DNA from: Musa acuminata AAA Group
Taxonomy: Eukaryota; Streptophyta; Magnoliopsida; Zingiberales; Musaceae
NCBI RefSeq assembly: GCF_036884655.1
Contig: NC_088356.1
Location: forward strand, 14,744,501-14,808,500
Length of the DNA stretch: 64,000 nucleotides
Direction: 5' to 3'
Numbering within the stretch: position 1 is the first letter of the stretch; each line of letters opens with the position of its first letter. The position numbers were made by a program, and so were the translations under genes. The notes beneath the pieces were generated by a model. That model saw only the letters and a program-made list of their open reading frames with translations, was not told the origin of the DNA and did not search any database. Of this stretch, positions 56,712 through 64,000 are shown piece by piece.

Positions 56712-59700
56712 TCATGAAGCTTCTAAAACAATTTGGTCAATCGCCAGATCCACATAGTTATCTTTGCCAAACAACTGCAAGCTAACAGTAACCTGCATGA
56801 AGGATTAGAATATGTCATATGCTGTCAAAGTTCCCTCACAAAAGTAAGAGTACTGCAGTTAAAATAAACAAACATACAGAAAAATGGCCCTTGTTACCTT
56901 TTCCTTTTGTTTGTGGCATTAGCTTATTTTACTCTTGTTAAGGTCATAATGGAACAGGCAGTTTACTTGATACGGTAAATTTAGTGTGGACATGTAATCA
57001 TCCACACAGGCACATACCTTTCCACTTCCAAGATTCACCTCCTTGATGCAGCCAGTAAATTCAGAGAACGGCCCAGACAAAATGCGAACATTAGAACCTG
57101 GTGCAAGAGATTTATGATCCTCTAAATGCACCAAGCTACTTTCAGAATACCTTGAACCTTTCTTTGAGTTGCTAGGCTTAGTCTTTGTGGCAGATTTTAT
57201 GCTATCTACAGAGCCATTCAGAACATTCTGCTGCTGTTGATCTTTGGATTGTTTGACAGCATTATCTTGCTCTTTTTTAGCTTGTTGAAATATTGCTTCC
57301 ATCTCCTCCATTGGAACAGGTTTTGGTTTGTTTATCTGCCTTTTGCTGGGAAAGATAGAACAAATATTATCGACATGATTTCTCACAAAAAAAGAAGAGA
57401 AAAGATCATTTATATGGAAAACATGTTATCAGTATATCTGAACTCTCTTTGTGACCTCACCTAGCTTCCTATCAATTCCAAGCAGTTAAAATAGCAATAA
57501 CCTTATAGAAACAAGAACTGATCACGTCACCTTGCAACTTTGAGGACATAAACATTGAAGCCATGATCTAGTTTATTTCCACATTTAGTAATTAGATACT
57601 TAAAGATAGAGCAGTATGCTGACTATCTATTCCCGTCTTTGATCAATAACTTCACAAGTACATATGTTTAGGATCCTTTTTGTACATGGTTCTCTTTTTG
57701 TGAGCTACAAGTTCCACCTATAATGAACAACAGAAATAGAAAGATCATTCCACTCATCTATTAGGCAGGAAAGCACAAAATATCTAGTGGCATTTGGTAT
57801 TTGGTACAAAAGGTAGCTGAATTTGAAGCTTAAGCACAATAATTCATTATGCAGTGGTTCAGTATCTGATTGATCATAGGAATAGAATTTAGAGGGTCAG
57901 AACTCTGATTGCTTAATATTATTAGTGCATCAAATTTGTAACTAAGCACGTTAGTTTGGTACGGGAACTCCGTAGACTGGTAATAGTTAGTTGATATGAT
58001 ACTGATACAAGTTGCTATGGAATAAAAATTATTACAAAATAGTTAAATATCAATAAGTGGTGAGTATCATGGTATGCCACTACTTGATCTATAATTTATC
58101 AATATTTGTATTATATGAGGATAAATACCAATCAGGCATACCACCTGATACATACTAGCACAACTGTGTTAACTCACATAACATGGAGGATTATTCAAAA
58201 TATAATTAAGTCTTGAAGCTAGTACGGTCTAAACAAGATATGCAATATTCTCCTTTTCATTCTTGGTAAGAAACTGTTGCTTTTAAAGATCACAGGAACG
58301 AAAAAGGTGCTAGTTTCATGTCAATAAAGAGAAGGCTTTGCAAATTTGACTTGATGACTAGTACTTGGTTGACAATTGAAGATATAGGCATTTGCAGTTC
58401 ATGAGTGTACAAAGCAAACATAAATTAATACAAGAAAATGCAGAACAAAGAAAAATTAAAAGCAATGTGGTTTAGATATACAATTGAGGTATCATAAACC
58501 TATCATGTGATAGGATAGTAAGTGACTTCTGAATTGATGTGGCAAGCTTTAGGTGTCTATGATCAAAATACAGCATGTTTTCAACATAAGGTGATGAATA
58601 AGCACAACTTAGGAAGGCAAATAAAATATGTGCCATGATTACAAAGCCCTCAAGGACTCATTATCAAACATATATGCAAAACTGAATTAGTCAAAAACAA
58701 TATACAAAGCAAACCAAAAAGTCACTCACTTTATCATTATGTTCCTACTATCCATGACATGAATAAACAGAGATCATGTAATACTATTTCAAGTATAAAC
58801 TTTTGATAGGAATGATTCAACATACGTATTTCCAACTTTGGACCCTACAAAGCCTCCAATGCCATCAATTTCTCTGATAAAGTCATGAATCTCCTTGTTC
58901 AAAACACAATTTAGGAAGACACAACCAGGAAAAAGGGGCTTAAGTTTCACAGAGTCAGAACCATTTTTTAGTTTCCTTTGCTCTCGAACAGCTGGATAAT
59001 AAACCTGCAGAAAATTTTGTATAGTCGCAAATTAAATCAAGGCAATTTCATCATTTACTAGACTTGTTGTCAGCAATATGGAAGCATCACAAAATTTTAA
59101 AAAATGACTACAAGAAAACAAAAGACGAATGGAACAATAAAGCTTGATATCAAATAAATCAACAAGTCGCACCACATGCAGATCACAGTTCAGTACTAAA
59201 TGTCCTTGATCCAACATCTGAAAATGTGAAATTCATGACAATGATCAAAACTGACTGAACTAAGTTTCAATCATTATTTGTGGAATTGTATAAAATGCAG
59301 ACATGATTGCAATGTGGTGTTCTATGTGCCCAAGGAAATTAGTGACTGTATCTGACCAAAAATTTACAAGTAGGAAGTGGATAGGAGAAGCAGTTAAGCT
59401 GATCCTGTTATATCAAGATTGTTCAATGACTAGAATCCATTTACTGTTTTACAGTTTAGCCAAAATGTACATGTTCATGCAATTTGCCTTTGATGACATA
59501 AACACTTTTAAGCACATATCAAACCTACCATCAGTAAAGCTAGCAATTCCATGACAGTGGGAGAGAGGGTTGATTAGTGGTTTCGGGTCCACATAAATTT
59601 TCTCAACTCCAACCTAACCTACTTATGATCAGGTTATAGAATCACAGCTTGCACCAAATCTATTCAAGTTAAGAACTTGAGTAATAGATATGATATCAAA

Positions 59701-62632
59701 ATGCAACACAATGCTTGGCAAAGATAAGAAAGCAGCATGAGAATTCAGCAGTCACAACAATGACAGCATGGTGTCATTGCCCAAGAGTCTAATTTCTTGG
59801 ATTGAAGAGAGATTGCCTATGAGAAGATATAAATAAAAACTGACCAAGTTTCATCTGACACTAAGACCATCCATGGTAGAGATAGTAGAGATACCGAACA
59901 GTTAAAAGCAACAAGATTGAAGTTGAGAGCGATTGTCCATTGAGAAAAAATGATGAAGATTGACCAAGCTTCATCTGATATTGAGACCATCCATGCTAGA
60001 GATACTAGAGAACATATGAAACATGAATCTCAATTTTAAAATCTTTACTCACTAAGTTATATTCTTCCAAACATCCAATCTTATTCAGATATTTTACTGA
60101 ACAGTTGTATAAAACTCACTCTGAGAAGTCAGGTTTAGATGGCTTTTATTCAATTGATTTTGGTGTTCAACAAACCTAAAATATAAAATAAATGAAGTCA
60201 AACAAACTTGTTTCAAGCAGGTTCAGGTCAAGAATTGCCATGACTACCATAACAATATTAATGTCCAGTTGCTGTCAAATAAGTCATATATAAATGTTCT
60301 CTTATTTTAAATGATTTTTAGATTATGATATATAAGTGTCTAAATTAGAATATTCTAGGGTATTCTCTTACTTTCAAAGAAAAATATGTAACTCATAAAA
60401 AAGCATTTCATCTCATTGCAAGCATGGTTCAAGTTTAATCAAACTTTTTGCTTTCTTTTCTTCAATGGATTTTAGATCTATTTTCTAGGGTTTGCAATGT
60501 GAAATTATGTTTATTGTTTCCAATCAATGCCAGGTGTTATCACAGTAGGAGTTTGAATGTTTTGATGGCACTCATGATTAAGCTAGAACCATCCTATTAA
60601 GAATGATCATGGGTGCACATTATCTGGATTGTTGTCGATGATGTCTCAATTTATAGGGGAGTGATTCAAGTACTTTTTTTTGGTAAGTTGTGATTCAAGT
60701 ACTAATTAGATAGAATTGAATAATCATTTGGGAACATAAATTATAAGGTTGATGTCGTTTGGGTTGGCACGAATCAACATTGATGGATGTGCTAAAGGTA
60801 TCACTCTTAACCACCCTGTTGTCTAACCTCTTCTTATAAACCAAAATAGGTACCATAATATACAGAAATTAGACAAAAATGATGAAATTAATTGGTAATA
60901 TGGTATGTGATCAAAGCTAGTGTTGCTCTTGGCAAATGTGTTCGATGAAATGCCAATCGGAACTAGAAGGATTTTGATTTGATGTAAATCTACCCAAAAT
61001 TTATGAATATTTTAATATAAAGCTACTTTAGAATGGTTCACAAAATCAATTTTCATAGATTGAAAGATAGAGCTTTAACTTGGTGGGAGAGAGTGCTAGA
61101 GAACAAAGGAAGGAAGGGAAAGATTGTGCTAAAGTATGGTTTAAAGAAAAGAAATCTTAAGGATTAATTTTCTATCGTGACAATGACTAGTACTCATTTG
61201 ATATAAATCTTATAAGAAACAAAATTTGAAGCAACAAAGGGGAAAGACAACAAACTAGGTTCATCCTTATAGCAAAGGTGCATTTAGATCTCTTGTTGAA
61301 GTTATACCTAAAAAGTTCGACAATTATTTGAATCAAAATCAAGGTAGAAATTATGAAGATGTGATCAGAGTTTAGCTTTTGTAAATTGAAGATATTGATT
61401 GTATCCCAATGATATCAGGGAAAATAATTTTTATGTTAAAAACATATAAAATTTCCTTTGAGAAAACAAATTAAATTGTTTTGTCATTCAAATATTTGTT
61501 TTTATAGAGTAGAATATTACAAGTTCAACCAGTGACCTCAAGAATCAGTTTTTTTTAAGTGGAGGTATCTAGCATAGCATGTCTTTCAATACCAAATCAA
61601 GGATACTTAGTTTTTTTGTCTTATTTATGATTTTTTTGGCAAATAAGTATAATTTCATTTTCCTTGTTTTAAAATGCTTTTTAGATTTTATTTTTCAGGA
61701 TATAGTTATGTTTTAAGTTAGAGCGTATCTTTTCAAGTTGCATGAGCCTATAAAATGATATGTCATCTAATTGTAAGAATGTTTTATCTTAAATAAAACT
61801 TTTTTACTTTCTTTTCGTTGATGGATTTTAGATCTGTTCTCTAAGGCATGTTGTATGCAATCTTATCTCATTACTTTCATCCTACATCATCACAAGTCAA
61901 AGAATTAAGTTCAACAAAAAAATTATATGAATATGCATGCACCTCAGTTTATCAGCCAGAAAATAATTATATGTTTTAGTGTTCAGAAAACTAAAACAAA
62001 TTCGCTTTCTACAATTCTCCTAGTTCACGCATGACAAGGATAACCAAAATCCTTCTTTTAAGTCCTTAAATTGGTGGCTGATTGATAATTTTATATCAAC
62101 TATCTAAAGTGTCAACCTAAGTATGCAATAAATAAGGGAAAACATTTCAAGGAGAAGAAAGGGGTGAGATAAGGACCTTGAACTCTACGGTGGGGTAGTT
62201 CCTAGCGAGGGAGCGGGCGAGGCGGTCGGCGATCTCATGGCCGGTGACGCGGGAAACGCGGACGACCCACCACTGGGGGCCGAGCCGGGCGAGGTTGTCG
62301 AGGTTGAGCTCCTCGGTCCAGGAGGCCGCTTTCTTCCTCTGGTTCTTGGGCCTGTGGAGGAGACGCTCCTCCACCTCCTCCCGCCAGCCGACCCCACCGG
62401 CCCTGCTCTCCCTCCTCTCGTTCCTCAGCTGCCTCCTCTCCCTCGCCGACAGCAGGTCGTCGCCGGCCCCACCGCCGGAGGCCGAGGCGTCGACTGTATC
62501 CGGGGGAGCGAGGGAGCAGCGAGTGACTGTGGCATTTGGAAAGGAGAGCGAGGAGGAGAAGAAGACGATGGGTGGGAGAGGGGAAGGGGAAGAGGGGCTC
62601 CGCGGCAGCACTGCAACGCCTCGAATCATCAT
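56712..62632 (-). CDS. PTAC13: Plastid NusG-like transcription factor (pTAC13 type), 4 exons
   Basis: Exons in coding order: 62632-62177, 59004-58826, 57345-57018, 56792-56712; all GT-AG and in phase, 347 aa. The Ser/Pro-rich N-terminus (1 to about 40) looks like a chloroplast transit peptide. A charged linker follows. The NGN-like domain begins QWWVVRVSRVTGHEIADRLA (from 120) and continues over the exon 1-2 join to KPLFPGCVFLNCVLNKEIHD and IDGIGGFVGSKVGN. After a Lys/Gln/Ser-rich insert, a KOW domain (about 291-347) starts with APGSNVRILSGPFSEFTG. NusG proteins bind RNA polymerase and tune elongation. pTAC13 was found in the plastid transcriptionally active chromosome, so a role with plastid polymerase is inferred. 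Intron 1 (3.2 kb) carries a retroelement relic. Confidence 0.93.
60255..61880 (+). mobile_element. Decayed Gypsy-like relic in intron 1 of the NusG-like gene
   Basis: Two diverged direct repeats (about 60270-60540 and 61620-61880) share GATGGATTTTAGATCT.TTCTCTA and CATCTCATTG.AAG.ATG motifs and could be LTRs. Between them the plus strand (about 61045-61120) encodes LKDRALTWWERVLENKGRKG, a hallmark of Ty3-gypsy gag (LKGRAxxWWExVxxxRxRxGK), followed by stops. A PBS-like TGTTATCACAG lies near 60535. Confidence 0.5.
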
Positions 62633-62775
62633 ATCCTCTTCTTGGAATGGATATTTTGCTGCTCCATGCCGTCTCGGAATGTAAACACGAAACGGTGCAC
62701 TGCCAGTTGTTTCGGCACGCCGAGACCGGTCGAGTCAACGGAGACTTCAGCTGTGTTTTGTTGGTTCTTATTATT

Positions 62776-62831
62776 TTTATTGTTCTTTGAAGTGAAAATT
62801 CAGCATAATTTTCACGTCAAAGAACAATAAA
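62776..62831. repeat. 25-bp hairpin upstream of the NusG-like gene
   Basis: Arms 62776-62800 and 62807-62831 (core ATTGTTCTTTGAAGTGAAAA) with one mismatch and a 6-nt loop. It lies about 145-200 bp upstream of the start codon, in or near the promoter or 5' UTR. Confidence 0.85.
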
Positions 62832-63201
62832 TCGGTCCAAATATTTAAAATTTCACTGTATCATTTTTATTTATATACTTTAATTAAAAATATAAGTTTG
62901 TTTAATATACTAAATATTTATATTTGTTTTATTCATTATTATGTTCTTTGTTTCCCTTTTATGTTCCTCTTTAGGGTTTTACATCATCTAGGGTTTTTCT
63001 TCTTTTTAGAAGTTTCTGTTTTACTTTTGATAAAAGTAAATAATTATCTTTCAAAAATATATATGTGTACATCAATATGGTGGATGATTTTGATAGAGAT
63101 TAGAATAATAAAAAAATCTTCTGTGAACTTGTTTCTTAGTATTGTTGTTAGACGCATTGAAAAATCTTTATTTTTGGACCAACTTATTAATTCTAAGGAA
63201 C
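62832..63201. other. Intergenic, no gene seen
   Basis: AT-rich. The 104-codon plus-strand open frame (62898-63212) is Phe/Leu/Ile-rich with no motif, and partly overlaps the hairpin at 63202. Confidence 0.4.
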
Positions 63202-63320
63202 TTATGTGTTGATTATAATTCCTAATAGCATGATCAAGTTGGAGTATGGCTAGAAGTCAATAAGGTGTTCAAAATGTCAAATCTTTGATCATGCTATTAG
63301 GAATTATAATCAACACATAA
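63202..63320. repeat. Perfect 36-bp inverted repeat with 47-nt loop
   Basis: Arms 63202-63237 and 63285-63320 are exact reverse complements (TTATGTGTTGATTATAATTC, then CTAATAGCATGATCAA). This may be a foldback MITE core, a recent palindromic duplication or a small-RNA precursor. Confidence 0.9.
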
Positions 63321-63769
63321 CTCATTAAGTCCCAAAAGGAGATATTGGCTTTTACATCATCTATTGCAACGGAGATCACTTCCGCTGCTTTTGTGTCAGA
63401 TGCACATGACATTGGGCTTTTCATGCTAGTGACTTGTGTGCCTACTGAACCACCAACGGTTTCTAGCTCTGCTATAAGTAACAATGGCAGACACATAGAT
63501 GGACAGTCTCATCGCAGTGACAGCCTCTATAAGCTTTGATGACCTCATGAATATTGATATGATTGATGATTCAAAAAAGATGGAAAAAGATAGATAGTCT
63601 TTCTGTATTTGTCAATCTTTAACTCAGCATGAGCATGTGCCTCTATGAGATCCTTTCACAACATCAATATTTTTGTTTTTACTTGTTAATGGGGCTACGA
63701 TTTACATCACTTTGAAAATTGACTTCGGTTTTGATTTATTATTTTTTAATTTTTAAAAAATAAAAAAAA
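63321..63769. other. Intergenic, no gene recognised
   Basis: Short open frames on both strands (63269-63539) show no known motif. AT-rich towards 63720-63770. Confidence 0.4.
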
Positions 63770-63863
63770 ATCTTATTTGAGTTTTTTAATATGTGTAGTA
63801 CATCTCCTTAAATATAGGAGGACGAACGATAGAAAATCTTTCTTGAAATCTGAAAAGAGTCAT
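63770..63863 (-). pseudogene. Copia gag N-terminal fragment (element E6)
   Basis: Minus strand from 63863: MTLFRFQERFSIVRPPIFKE, a tyrosine-rich segment, a stop, then KTQIRF. It is the start of a copia gag like E4, cut off at about 63770. Confidence 0.7.
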
Positions 63864-63899
63864 TTCTCTTGATTGTTAAACCAAACGAGAAAGAACGTA

Positions 63900-63910
63900 G
63901 CTCTGATACA
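63900..63910 (-). promoter_or_regulatory. E6 primer-binding site
   Basis: Minus strand TGTATCAGAGC, close to the LTR end TATTAGG at 63914. Confidence 0.65.
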
Positions 63911-63913
63911 AAC

Positions 63914-64000
63914 TATTAGGATCGAGTCGGCACTAAGAGGGGGGGGGAGAATTAGTGAAGACGACAAAATCACTGTTTTAAAAAACTTTTCGATCGATAA
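63914..64000 (-). repeat. E6 5' LTR, running off the right edge
   Basis: TATTAGGATCGAGTCGGCAC, then TAAGAG, a G run and GAGAATTAGTGAAG: the PBS-proximal block shared by the other LTRs. Confidence 0.8.

Noticed and set aside
62237..62830. Plus-strand frame of 197 codons opposite exon 1 of the NusG-like gene
   Set aside because: Antisense shadow of a GC-rich coding exon; the minus strand gives a clear transit peptide and NGN start that joins correctly to exon 2.
63269..63539. Short frames on both strands that could be a small gene
   Set aside because: No recognisable motif, no splice partners, and one start overlaps the inverted repeat arm.

Overview
The window is plant nuclear DNA, most likely from a monocot. 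It has split nuclear genes with GT-AG introns, a plastid-targeted NusG-like protein, and dense nests of long-LTR Ty1-copia elements with Met-tRNA primer sites. The copia style (LTRs over 1 kb, a G-run block near the LTR end, SIRE/Maximus-like gag) would fit Zingiberales such as banana or ginger relatives, but the species cannot be fixed from this sequence.

Only two conventional host genes are visible, both on the minus strand. One is a RABE1/Rab8-type small GTPase (28269-37107, 8 exons, 216 aa, complete, 7.6-kb first intron). The other is a plastid NusG-like protein of the pTAC13 type (56712-62632, 4 exons, 347 aa, complete). All exons join in phase and both reading frames end in normal stops. 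They act in unrelated processes, post-Golgi vesicle traffic and plastid transcription.

The rest is mobile DNA. At 1-17392 there is a nest four levels deep. A minus-strand copia element (gag 16227-17120) holds a second one, whose 5' LTR (116-669 plus 15535-15682) is split by element E1 (670-15529, target duplication GTTCA). E1 is in turn split by E2 (5252-11712, target duplication CTTGC). E1 and E2 share an unusual plan: gag, then an unrelated 369-codon ORF in place of pol. At 17392-25390 lie an oppositely oriented element tail (RNase H, PPT, LTR), rearranged LTR pieces and a recent threefold tandem array of a 604-bp chimeric LTR unit. At 25391-26945 is a decayed copia gag with its LTR. The RAB gene follows; its first intron holds a hAT-like TIR element, a Gypsy relic and a 244-bp duplication.

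At 37650-40300 there is gene-free DNA with degenerate tandem repeats. A decayed hAT transposase on the plus strand (40316-40983 and 51235-53650) is split by copia element E5 (40984-51234). E5 itself carries a coding-free LARD-like element (41214-45767, TSD CTAC, two 447-bp LTRs) and a solo LTR (46221-47447). At 54294-56240 is a truncated copia 3' end. After the NusG-like gene come two near-perfect hairpins and the start of another copia element at the right edge.

TSDs, PBS, PPT and exon joins were read by eye. Family names rest on recalled motifs, not on searches.
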